From positions 1 to 46,291 of the forward strand of contig JAVBNL010000026.1 in assembly GCA_031551515.1 (NCBI GenBank): a DNA stretch of 46,291 bases. The letters are read 5' to 3'. Below, one piece after another: positions 40,137-46,291 of this stretch. Numbering within the stretch: the stretch's first letter is position 1; each line of letters starts with the position of its first letter. The notes below the pieces were generated by a model, which saw nothing but the letters and a program-made list of their open reading frames with translations, was not told where the DNA came from and did no database searches. The translations under genes and the position numbers were made by a program. The DNA comes from FLUQ01 sp031551515. Lineage in GTDB: Bacteria > Desulfobacterota > Desulfovibrionia > Desulfovibrionales > Desulfovibrionaceae.

Positions 40137-41224
40137 GAATCGGAATTCTCCGTTGGTGAGGCGTCATCGGAAGACGGTAACGCTGCGAGCTCACCTTCAA
40201 CGCAGCGGCAGCGGATCTCTTCAAAATTCTCGATAAAAAGAGCGCAGATGGCGGGGTCGAATTTGCGGCCGCTTTCATTGCGCAAAATGTGCAGCGCTTC
40301 GTCTTCCGCCAGGGCGGAGCGGTATGTGCGCTCGCACAGCAAGGCGTCGTACACGTCGGCCACGGCGGTCACCCTGGCCTCCACAGGTATCTCTTCGCGT
40401 GAAAGCCCGTCGGGGTAGCCGCTTCCGTCCCAATTTTCATGATGCGAACGGGCTATGACCCCGGCCATCCGGATGACGGGGTTGTCTGAACCGGAAAGGA
40501 TGCGCCCCCCTATGGCGGCGTGCTGGGTCACCAGCTTGAATTCCGCCGGGGTCAAGGGGTCCGATTTACGCAGCACCATGTCGGGCACGCTGATTTTGCC
40601 TATGTCGTGCAGCGCCGCCGCGGTCTTGATGGTATCCACGCGCTGCGCCTCCCAGCCCAAAAGCTCGCCCAGGCAGGCGCTGATCTGGCCGATGCGCCGC
40701 ACGTGGGCCGCGGTTTCTTCGTCGCGCGATTCCAACGCGCTGAACAGGCGGCTGAGCACCTCGTTTTGCGTCTCGCGAACCGCTATTGTCCGGCGGCGCA
40801 CCACACGCTCCAAAATTTCGTCCTGCAGACGGTGGGCTCGCTCGGCCCGCAAAATGCGCTCTCCCAGTTGCACGCGAAGCTGCAATTCGGCGGTTTCGAA
40901 GGGCTTGATCAGATAATCGTCAAAATCGCCCCGGCTGAGCTCTTCGGCCAGAGGAGCGAAGGTATCGCGCTCGCTCAAGAGCAGTACGTATATATGCCTG
41001 TCCGCTTTGCTAAGGCCCCGCAGACGGCGGGCAAGCTCCAGCCCGCCCATGCCGGGCAGATCCCAGTCGGTGATCAGCATGTTCACGCCGCCCGGGTTTT
41101 CGGCGGCGCAGCGCAAAGCTTCGTCCGCGTCGGCGGCCTCCGTGACGTGATGCCCCCAACTGCGCAGGTGGGTCGCCAGAATAACCCTGCCCATCTGCCG
41201 GTCTTTGGTAATGAGAATATGCAT
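40133..41224 (-). CDS. HD-GYP response regulator (probable c-di-GMP phosphodiesterase)
   Basis: A 363-residue two-domain protein. The receiver domain (1-120) has the phospho-acceptor aspartate in ITDWDLPGM (D53 or D55) and K107 in IKPF. A helical linker (about 120-165) leads to an HD-GYP domain with H206-D207 (LHDIGK) and HHENWDGSGYP at 261-271, the complete motif of c-di-GMP phosphodiesterases. No cognate kinase is adjacent. ATG 41224 gives the canonical receiver start (MHILITKDRQ); the open frame upstream is read through a palindromic repeat and is not protein. Its stop overlaps rmlB, so signalling and sugar-nucleotide genes share a transcript. Confidence 0.9.
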   Translation of the reverse strand: MHILITKDRQMGRVILATHLRSWGHHVTEAADADEALRCAAENPGGVNMLITDWDLPGMGGLELARRLRGLSKADRHIYVLLLSERDTFAPLAEELSRGDFDDYLIKPFETAELQLRVQLGERILRAERAHRLQDEILERVVRRRTIAVRETQNEVLSRLFSALESRDEETAAHVRRIGQISACLGELLGWEAQRVDTIKTAAALHDIGKISVPDMVLRKSDPLTPAEFKLVTQHAAIGGRILSGSDNPVIRMAGVIARSHHENWDGSGYPDGLSREEIPVEARVTAVADVYDALLCERTYRSALAEDEALHILRNESGRKFDPAICALFIENFEEIRCRCVEGELAALPSSDDASPTENSDS

Positions 41225-41237
41225 ACAAAATGCCCCC

Positions 41238-41376
41238 GCAGCGCCTTTAGAACATTTCCACTTTGAGATGCTTGCGCAACGGCGGGCAAAGCCCGCCTGC
41301 AAGCATCTCGTGGCAAGGATTTGCTGGCAAATCCTTGCAGAGCAGATACGCTTTTTCAAAGCTGATCTGCTCTAAA
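41238..41376. repeat. modular palindromic repeat, copy 3 (full length, inverted)
   Basis: GAGATGCTTGC (41265-41275) and GCAAGCATCTC (41299-41309) enclose GGCGGGC-AAA-GCCCGCC (41281-41297). The core GCAAGGATTTGC-TG-GCAAATCCTTGC (41313-41338) follows, then AGAGCAGAT (41339-41347) pairs with ATCTGCTCT (41365-41373). The order is the reverse of copy 1 (13522). It fills the gap between the HD-GYP and pseudouridine synthase genes. Confidence 0.88.
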
Positions 41377-41410
41377 AGCGCCCGCATGACCATCTTACCC
41401 CTTGCCACTC

Positions 41411-42388
41411 TTAGCGGGAATTGTAAAGTTGCTCTGACACCGCGAAAGGCTCGGGCCAATGCTTCGGCCAGGATGCCGCCTCAAAAGCCGCTAAATCCGT
41501 GCCTTCTGAGGAGAAGGCTACGTGATGGGCATGCAGCAGAAGGTATGCGAAAGCGCCGCCCCCATATTTCACGTCACCGATAATCGGAAAGCCCCGCTCC
41601 GCCAGTTGCACCCGTATCTGGTGCGTTCTGCCCGTATGCAGCCGGATGCGCAAGAGCGACGCCTCTCCCGCTTCACCATGCAGCCTTTTGCCGCACAGCG
41701 ACGCCTCGGCAAAAGCCGGGGCGCCCTGCCCCTGCGCCACAGCGCGCACGCGCTCGCCCTTTCCCCCGACGGCCGGGCCTTTGGCCAGCTCGTCACGCAG
41801 TTCCAGAACCCCATCGTAAGGCCAAATGCCCCTGACCCAGGCCAGATAGGTCTTTTCCAAGCTGCGCTTGGCATCTCCGGCCTGCGACGTTTTTTCAGCG
41901 AACAGCTCGTGCAGGCGTTTCTGGGCCACATGGGTTCTGCCCGCAAGCACGATGCCGGTACAGTCTTTATCCAGCCTGTGCGCCGGGGCGGGTATGTACG
42001 CCTGCCCCGCGAACAAGGTCCGCAGGCGCTGCACCACGGAATCGGCATGGCCCGAACCCGGCTGGGTGGGCATACCGCCCGGCTTGTCCAGCGCCAGCAC
42101 CGTATCCGTCACGGCCAGCAGGCGCAGGTTTCCGCCCAGGTCCAGCCCGGGGGCGAGCTTCGGCGGTGGTATTTTCACCGCTTCCGCCTTGGCCGCGAAA
42201 GGGGGAACGCGCACCGCATCCCCGGCGGAAAGAAGGGCGAAAGGTTTTGCCCGCGCGCTGTTGACGCGCACCTGGCCGGTTCTGATCCAGCGGTGCAGCA
42301 GGGTTTCGTCGGCAATAGCGAGACGCCGGGCGAGAAAGCGCAGCAGCTTCATGCCCTGTTCGGCGGGGTCGACTGTCAGGATATTCAT
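41411..42388 (-). CDS. RluC/RluD-family pseudouridine synthase
   Basis: A 325-residue enzyme that isomerises uridines in 23S rRNA or tRNA. The N-terminal S4 domain (about 10-65, FLARRLAIADETLLHRWIRT) binds RNA. The catalytic aspartate is D140 in PAHRLDKDCTG, with ALDKPGGMPTQ upstream and RTHQIRVQLAERGFPI later, all typical of RluA-family members. Specificity cannot be set from sequence; length and S4 domain fit RluC/RluD. A 14-bp hairpin ends only seven bases before ATG 42388 and no ribosome binding site is seen, so translation may be poor or structured. Confidence 0.9.
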   Translation of the reverse strand: MNILTVDPAEQGMKLLRFLARRLAIADETLLHRWIRTGQVRVNSARAKPFALLSAGDAVRVPPFAAKAEAVKIPPPKLAPGLDLGGNLRLLAVTDTVLALDKPGGMPTQPGSGHADSVVQRLRTLFAGQAYIPAPAHRLDKDCTGIVLAGRTHVAQKRLHELFAEKTSQAGDAKRSLEKTYLAWVRGIWPYDGVLELRDELAKGPAVGGKGERVRAVAQGQGAPAFAEASLCGKRLHGEAGEASLLRIRLHTGRTHQIRVQLAERGFPIIGDVKYGGGAFAYLLLHAHHVAFSSEGTDLAAFEAASWPKHWPEPFAVSEQLYNSR

Positions 42389-42395
42389 AAACAGC

Positions 42396-42428
42396 GCGGC
42401 GGAAAGCGCGTTTTGCGCTTTCCGCCGC
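42396..42428 (-). terminator. strong hairpin/terminator between the VCBS gene and the pseudouridine synthase gene
   Basis: A perfect 14-bp stem (GCGGCGGAAAGCGC 42396-42409 with 42415-42428) and a 5-base loop. On the minus strand it follows the VCBS gene stop by 10 bases and is followed by TGTTTATG, where the ATG is the start of the next gene. Confidence 0.75.
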
Positions 42429-42438
42429 GAACGGGCAG

Positions 42439-44103
42439 CTATTCGCTGGTTGAGGGAAGGGTTCTGGGGTCCGTCTGCGACAGGTCCAGAGGATAGGCCA
42501 GCACAATGGTCTTGCGCGCTTCCGCGCCCAAAGCGCCGGGGTGCGTGTTCACGCAGACCACCAGGTCGGGTATGCCGTCGTTGTTCAGGTCGCTGATGGC
42601 ATAGTCAGCCGTGCCGCCCTTGATGCGCCGCGTTTTCCAGACCAGGCCCAAGCCCACCCCGTCCCATTGCAGGGCGTGAATTTCCGACTGCGGGAACGCG
42701 CGGTAGGCGGTAAAGATGGCGGATGCCGTACTGATGGGTTTGTTGACGATAATCTCGTGGTTGCCGTCGTTATCCAGGTCGACCACCAGAATGCGCATGG
42801 GAATGTAATAGGTCTGGCCACGGGTGACGTGCTCTTCGCCCATGCCCGGCATGCCCGCGTCCACGTAAATGCCCTGGAAAGAACCGGAATAGGTCTCCGG
42901 CGACTGTGACAGGCGGGCGCCTTTTTCCGAGTACAGGCGCAGGTTCTCGTCCTCGGTCAGCATGACGACCTTCATGCCGTCGGCGGCGTTTTTGCCGGCA
43001 GGAACATAGGCGAAATTGAACAGGTTGCACTTTTCGGGCAGGTTGGCGAGCTTCGTGCCCATGGAAACCTTGCCGCCCTTCAGCACGGCCTCATAGATGC
43101 CGGACAAAAACAGGTGCGGCGGGTTGGTGCGCTGCACCACCAGCTGCGGCCGGAACAGGGGCGGCAGATAGACCACGTTGGCGTACAGGCCGACGCCCCG
43201 GAATTCTTCTTTCAGTTTTTTGCCGTCAAAAGAAAGAATGCGCACATACGGGTCTTCTTTCTCGGCCTTTGAGTTGATCACCAGCACCGGGCGGCCGGTT
43301 CTGTGCAGGTCGATGGAACGGATGCTCAGCCCATACTGGGCCACGGGCATATCGAACTGGGCCAGGGGCACAAGGCGGTCGGTCTCAAAACGATAGGCCA
43401 TCACCTTGTTTTCGGTAAGCAAAAAGACTTCGTTTCTGCCGTCGCCATCGGCGTCGCAGATTTCCATGCCGCGCGAAGCGAAAGGCAATATCTGCGAACG
43501 CAGGCGGCTTTCATCCGGGTTTTGCCCGGAATAGCGGAACTGCGGGTTCATGTACACTTCAGACGGGGTGTTCTGGTTGCGCACAAGGCCGGGGTTCATC
43601 TGGTTGACCCGCTCCTTGGCCGCCTCCGCCCGGGCCTGAGACCCCTGGCGCGGGCGTTTGAACACTTCGTCGTTGATGGAGCCGGCCGTCTGTTTCAAAA
43701 CCGGTATCAGCTGCGGCACCGTGGTGTCGCGCGAAAGGGGCCAGCTTTTGCCGGCCTTGTCGCGCACGCGCACGTCCAGGCTGCAGTTCTCACCCACGAT
43801 GGTGACGCTGCCCCAGATCACATAGTCGGCCCCGACGGCCGCGCGGGCCGCTTCCGCCGCTTTTTCGTCGGCGGGAGGCGTCCTTTTGGCGGAATCGGGC
43901 TGCGCCTTGGACTCAAACTGTCCCGCCCAGTACAGGCGGGAAGTGAACATCTGCGGTATGGACTGTTCCAGATATTTGTAGGCGGCGGGGCCGTTCACCG
44001 CAAAAGGCAGCACAGTGAAGGTCTTTGCGGCGGCCTGGGCCGCTCCGGCAGTTGCGAACAATAGAAGCAGGGCCAGCGTAGCGGCCCTTATGAATGACCT
44101 CAT
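42439..44103 (-). CDS. secreted VCBS/FG-GAP repeat protein
   Basis: A 554-residue exported protein. A signal peptide (RAATLALLLLFATAGAAQA) precedes an N-terminal domain (residues about 25-150; TFTVLPFAVNGPAAYKYLE) resembling the TolB-N/FlgO-type periplasmic fold. From about 200 on it has FG-GAP/VCBS propeller blades with calcium-binding loops DADGDGRNE, DLDNDGNHE and DLNNDGIPD. Such propellers mediate protein or carbohydrate contacts. The combination suggests an envelope or surface adaptor, but no partner gene is adjacent. AAGGAG before ATG 44103 supports the start, and it ends in a strong hairpin, so it is monocistronic. The function is unknown. Confidence 0.8.
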   Translation of the reverse strand: MRSFIRAATLALLLLFATAGAAQAAAKTFTVLPFAVNGPAAYKYLEQSIPQMFTSRLYWAGQFESKAQPDSAKRTPPADEKAAEAARAAVGADYVIWGSVTIVGENCSLDVRVRDKAGKSWPLSRDTTVPQLIPVLKQTAGSINDEVFKRPRQGSQARAEAAKERVNQMNPGLVRNQNTPSEVYMNPQFRYSGQNPDESRLRSQILPFASRGMEICDADGDGRNEVFLLTENKVMAYRFETDRLVPLAQFDMPVAQYGLSIRSIDLHRTGRPVLVINSKAEKEDPYVRILSFDGKKLKEEFRGVGLYANVVYLPPLFRPQLVVQRTNPPHLFLSGIYEAVLKGGKVSMGTKLANLPEKCNLFNFAYVPAGKNAADGMKVVMLTEDENLRLYSEKGARLSQSPETYSGSFQGIYVDAGMPGMGEEHVTRGQTYYIPMRILVVDLDNDGNHEIIVNKPISTASAIFTAYRAFPQSEIHALQWDGVGLGLVWKTRRIKGGTADYAISDLNNDGIPDLVVCVNTHPGALGAEARKTIVLAYPLDLSQTDPRTLPSTSE

Positions 44104-44195
44104 ATTTTCTCCTTACCTTTTACCTTGCCCGTATGGCAAAATCCGGGCAACCATAACGCCTCTTGCCCAATCTAGCAACCAGCCGCGAAGCCTCG

Positions 44196-44813
44196 TCAAT
44201 TTTCGTTACACTCCAATTTTTCCAACAGAAACAGCGCTTCGCGGTTACGCATTTTATTGACCAGCTCATACCGCGCCGCCCGCCATTTTTCCCAAGGCAG
44301 CGCGGTGCAAAAATCGCTTACCGCGTCCGTCTCCTCCTGCCCGCCCGCATGCCCCGCATAGCAGTGCACGCTGATGACCCCGCCGGGCGCCATAAACGCT
44401 TGCAGGTCCGCCAGAGCCCGCAGCGTGGCTTCGGTGGTGGTGACAATACGCTTGTCGCTGCCGGGCAAAAAACCCAGATTGAACGTGGCGCCGCGAATGC
44501 GCCCGATGGCATCGGCAGGCAAAACGCGGGCCAGATGCTCGTGTCCTTCGGCTACAAAGGTTACCCTGTCCGCCAGCCTTCCCCCGTTGACGTTCAGCAG
44601 ACGGTCGCGGGCGGAATCAATGGCCTCGGCTTGCACGTCAAAGGCCCAAACCCTGCCGCGCTTGCCCACCAGGCGGGCCAGAAATAATGTATCGTGCCCG
44701 TTGCCCGCGGTGGCGTCAACGGCCAGATGCATGGTCTCTTCCCCGGCCGACGAGAAAGCGGGAAAAAGCGCCCGCCGTGAAAAGCTTGTCAGATTTTCAA
44801 GACGCCGCATCAT
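44196..44813 (-). CDS. mnmM: MnmM (YtqB)-like tRNA wobble-uridine methyltransferase
   Basis: A 205-residue class I SAM methyltransferase of the YtqB/rRNA-methylase-like family. Motif I is VDATAGNGHDTLFLA; NLGFLPGSDK and a GH-x-GGQEE segment (CYAGHAGGQEETDAV) are hallmarks. YtqB (MnmM) of Bacillus subtilis methylates the wobble uridine to give mnm5(s2)U, so that role is inferred here. ATG 44813 (or 44810) starts inside the last codons of the OppF-type gene, a 17-base overlap; the frame extends to 44939 but only as a shadow of that gene. The ribosome binding site is weak, as expected for a coupled gene. Confidence 0.8.
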   Translation of the reverse strand: MMRRLENLTSFSRRALFPAFSSAGEETMHLAVDATAGNGHDTLFLARLVGKRGRVWAFDVQAEAIDSARDRLLNVNGGRLADRVTFVAEGHEHLARVLPADAIGRIRGATFNLGFLPGSDKRIVTTTEATLRALADLQAFMAPGGVISVHCYAGHAGGQEETDAVSDFCTALPWEKWRAARYELVNKMRNREALFLLEKLECNEN

Positions 44814-45645
44814 CTGCCTGTTCCGAAAGGACGCTCGCGCCGCCTTCGCCCCGGCGGGCGGGCACGGCGGCAAGCAGGCTGCGGGTGTAGGCATGGCGCG
44901 GGGAAACGAAAAGCTCTTGCGCGCTTGCCTCTTCCACAACCCGGCCTTCGCGCATGACGGCCACGCGGTCGCTCATGTGGCTGATGACCGCCAGGTCGTG
45001 CGAGATAAAAAGATAGGTCAGGTTCAGCTTGTCCTGCAAATCTTTGAGCAGAGTCAGCACCTGGGCCTGCACGGAAGCGTCCAAAGAGGAAACAGGCTCG
45101 TCGCAGACCACAAAATCCGGCCGGGTCACCAGCGCGCGGGCAATGGCCACGCGCTGGCGCTGCCCGCCGGAAAATTCGTGCGGATAACGGTGCATCTGGT
45201 CCGGCGTAAGGCCCACCAAATGGAACATTTCCGCCACCCGTTCCCGCCGTTCGCTTGCTGCCACGCCGCCGCACTCCAAAGCCTCGCCCACCGAAGAACC
45301 CACCGTCATGCGCGGGTTGAGCGAAGAAAAGGGGTCTTGAAAGACCATTTGCACGCGTTTGGGCAAAGATTTGCGAAAGGCCGCGGCGGCGGAGAAAATG
45401 GAGCGCCCTTCCAGCAGCACGTCGCCGGAATCCGGGCGCAGCAGCCGCACGGCCATGCGGGCCAGGGTCGATTTACCGCAGCCCGACTCACCGACCAGGC
45501 CCAGGGTTTCGCCCTTGCGCACGGAAAGCGTCACATCCTGCACGGCGCGAACCACGCGCGGCGCGTGCAAAAGCCCCCCGCCCTGCGTGAAGGACCGGCT
45601 GACGCCGCTAAAGGCGAAAAAAGGGGTATTCTGCGGTTCACTCAT
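44797..45645 (-). CDS. oligopeptide/dipeptide ABC transporter ATPase (OppF/DppF type)
   Basis: A 282-residue ATPase. Walker A is GESGCGKST, the Q-loop region MVFQDPFSSLNPRMTVG, signature FSGGQRQR, Walker B FVVCDEPVSSLD and the switch SHDL. The SSLNPR segment and the C-terminal SPRHAYTRSLLAAVP are specific to the OppF/DppF/nickel-peptide subfamily. It is the second ATPase of such systems, yet OppD, permeases and binding protein are not next to it in the window, so it is isolated or its partners lie elsewhere. ATG 45645 follows AAGG; the MnmM-like gene overlaps its 3' end. Confidence 0.9.
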   Translation of the reverse strand: MSEPQNTPFFAFSGVSRSFTQGGGLLHAPRVVRAVQDVTLSVRKGETLGLVGESGCGKSTLARMAVRLLRPDSGDVLLEGRSIFSAAAAFRKSLPKRVQMVFQDPFSSLNPRMTVGSSVGEALECGGVAASERRERVAEMFHLVGLTPDQMHRYPHEFSGGQRQRVAIARALVTRPDFVVCDEPVSSLDASVQAQVLTLLKDLQDKLNLTYLFISHDLAVISHMSDRVAVMREGRVVEEASAQELFVSPRHAYTRSLLAAVPARRGEGGASVLSEQADDAAS

Positions 45646-45722
45646 GGTTGCCTTGATGGTTACATACTGCGAAGAGCGCCCCGCTTGCAAGACCCGGCAT
45701 GAAAAAGCCGCCCATAATCTTG

Positions 45723-45801
45723 TTGACACAAGCTCTTTGCGCGGCTATCTGCTCAAGTGAGCGCTGGATAGCCGGTTTTATGCTTTCTTTATAAAACCGG
45801 C
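45723..45801 (+). promoter_or_regulatory. ferredoxin leader: candidate promoter and hairpin
   Basis: TTGACA (45723-45728) is a perfect -35; the best-placed -10 is a weak TATCTG at 45746. Downstream, GCCGGTTTTAT (45771-45781) pairs perfectly with ATAAAACCGGC (45791-45801) in the untranslated leader. The hairpin has no T-run, so it could stabilise the abundant ferredoxin mRNA or be a regulator site. Confidence 0.45.
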
Positions 45802-45838
45802 GGGTTAAATCACGCTACACAAAACCCTGGAGGAAATC

Positions 45839-46027
45839 ATGGGCTGGAATGTTATTGTTGACGCCGACAAGTGTACGGGCGACGCGGAATGCGTCGATGT
45901 CTGCCCCGTTGAAGTGTATGAAATGCAGAACGGCAAAGCCGCTCCTGTGAAAGCCGAAGAATGCCTCGGCTGTGATTCCTGTGTGGAAGTGTGCCCTTCC
46001 AACGCCATCACCGTGGAAGAAATCTAA
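45839..46027 (+). CDS. ferredoxin III-like 7Fe/8Fe ferredoxin
   Basis: A 62-residue soluble electron carrier closely resembling D. africanus ferredoxin III. Cluster I is coordinated by C12, D15, C18 and C22 (KCTGDAECVDVCP), with Asp replacing the usual second cysteine; in ferredoxin III this site holds a [3Fe-4S] cluster that converts reversibly to [4Fe-4S] or takes up other metals. Cluster II has C42, C45, C48 and C52, a normal [4Fe-4S] site. GGAGG precedes the ATG, and a terminator follows, so it is monocistronic and probably well expressed. It likely serves pyruvate oxidation or hydrogenase in the cytoplasm. Confidence 0.95.
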   Translation: MGWNVIVDADKCTGDAECVDVCPVEVYEMQNGKAAPVKAEECLGCDSCVEVCPSNAITVEEI

Positions 46028-46105
46028 GACCGCACGCTACGCTTGCAATGCCTGTTTGACGGCGGAGAAAACCCCCATCGAGCATCCATTCAGGCGCGCC
46101 CATAT

Positions 46106-46141
46106 AAAAACGCCGCCCCGCTTTTGCAGGACGGCGTTTTT
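46106..46141 (+). terminator. terminator after the ferredoxin gene
   Basis: AAAAACGCCG (46106-46115) pairs with CGGCGTTTTT (46132-46141), giving a stem with a built-in T-run about 80 bases after the stop. The stretch 46028-46105 holds nothing else I can name. Confidence 0.8.
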
Positions 46142-46154
46142 ATTACATACTCTA

Positions 46155-46291
46155 GGTAGTGTCGTCAATAGATTTGCATAATTGAGTCCGTTCATATAAG
46201 CTGCTTGTAATCGCGAGGAGCTTGGATGAAAGCAGTACATCGACGCCACGATATATCTGATAGGGTCTGGGAGTTGATAGAGCCTCGACTT
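46155..46291 (+). mobile_element. left end of an IS5-family insertion sequence (cut by the window edge)
   Basis: The sequence GGTAGTGTCGTCAATAGATT beginning near 46155 looks like the terminal inverted repeat of IS5-family (IS427/IS1031-type) elements, preceded by CTA as a possible target site. The transposase frame starts at 46226. The right end lies outside the window, so the boundaries and target duplication cannot be confirmed. Confidence 0.65.
46226..46291 (+). CDS. IS5-family transposase, N-terminal fragment (3' partial)
   Basis: Only 22 codons are in the window. The peptide includes HRRHDISDRVWELIEPRL, the usual N-terminus (DUF4096-like) of IS5-family transposases. GAGGAG lies before the ATG. 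The catalytic DDE residues would be beyond the edge, so intactness is unknown. Confidence 0.7.
   Translation, partial: MKAVHRRHDISDRVWELIEPRL

Noticed and set aside
41225..41359. N-terminal extension of the HD-GYP protein containing CxxC-like residues
   Set aside because: It is translation through the palindromic repeat copy 3 and precedes the canonical receiver start.
1..46291. CRISPR array, tRNA or rRNA genes
   Set aside because: No regularly spaced direct repeats and no tRNA T-loop or rRNA sequence were recognised by eye; a tRNA scan could still find one.

Overview
The window is about 46 kb of GC-rich bacterial DNA, very probably from a Desulfovibrio-type sulfate reducer (Desulfovibrionaceae). 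The case rests on a gene set rather than one marker: a desulfoferrodoxin / rubredoxin / rubredoxin:oxygen oxidoreductase cluster, a ferredoxin with the CxxDxxC cluster pattern of Desulfovibrio africanus ferredoxin III, and a large outer-membrane porin of the type seen in this family. Genes are tightly packed. No tRNA, rRNA or CRISPR array was seen, and no gene-free stretch exceeds 300 bases (the longest is 17023-17320).

Layout. 1-1811: C-terminal half of a ModF-like ATPase, then htpX. 1996-8334: a YheO/DauR-type regulator divergent from five genes (fold-type-I PLP enzyme, Asp/Glu racemase, dicarboxylate/amino-acid symporter, threonine-synthase-like enzyme, DapA-like lyase), which look like an amino-acid uptake and catabolism unit of unknown substrate. 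8548-12982: larE-like gene, porin, and a uvrC carrying an in-frame palindromic insertion. 13128-15509: a lone phage-CII-like regulator and the oxygen/superoxide defence genes roo, rub and dfx. 15694-21424: a TolC-like channel divergent from tolQRAB-pal.

21587-26921 is the most unusual part. Three translationally coupled genes encode a LicC-LicA fusion (cytidylyltransferase plus choline-kinase-like), a membrane-anchored CDP-glycerol-phosphotransferase-like protein, and a fusion of a YidC/Oxa1-like membrane domain to an alkaline-phosphatase-superfamily (LTA-synthase/sulfatase-like) domain. I infer a phospho-alcohol envelope-decoration pathway in a Gram-negative cell.

26935-35941: a DEAD-box helicase with a small partner gene, a TrmN6-like methyltransferase, a DUF1847-like protein, mutL, a small Cys-rich protein, a cyclophilin with a Lys/Ala tail and an AhpF-like reductase. 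36197-41224 (minus strand): an HD-GYP response regulator overlapping rmlB, which overlaps manC, then an aldehyde dehydrogenase; this ties sugar-nucleotide synthesis to a likely c-di-GMP phosphodiesterase. 41411-46027: a pseudouridine synthase, a secreted VCBS/FG-GAP protein, an MnmM-like tRNA methyltransferase overlapping an OppF-type ATPase, and the ferredoxin. The right edge enters an IS5-family insertion sequence.

Two families of palindromic repeats run through the window. One is a modular element of about 110-140 bp built round the core GCAAGGATTTGC-NN-GCAAATCCTTGC (13522, 21430, 41238, with a partial module at 17239). The other is a GC-rich hairpin element found inside uvrC and at 36033.
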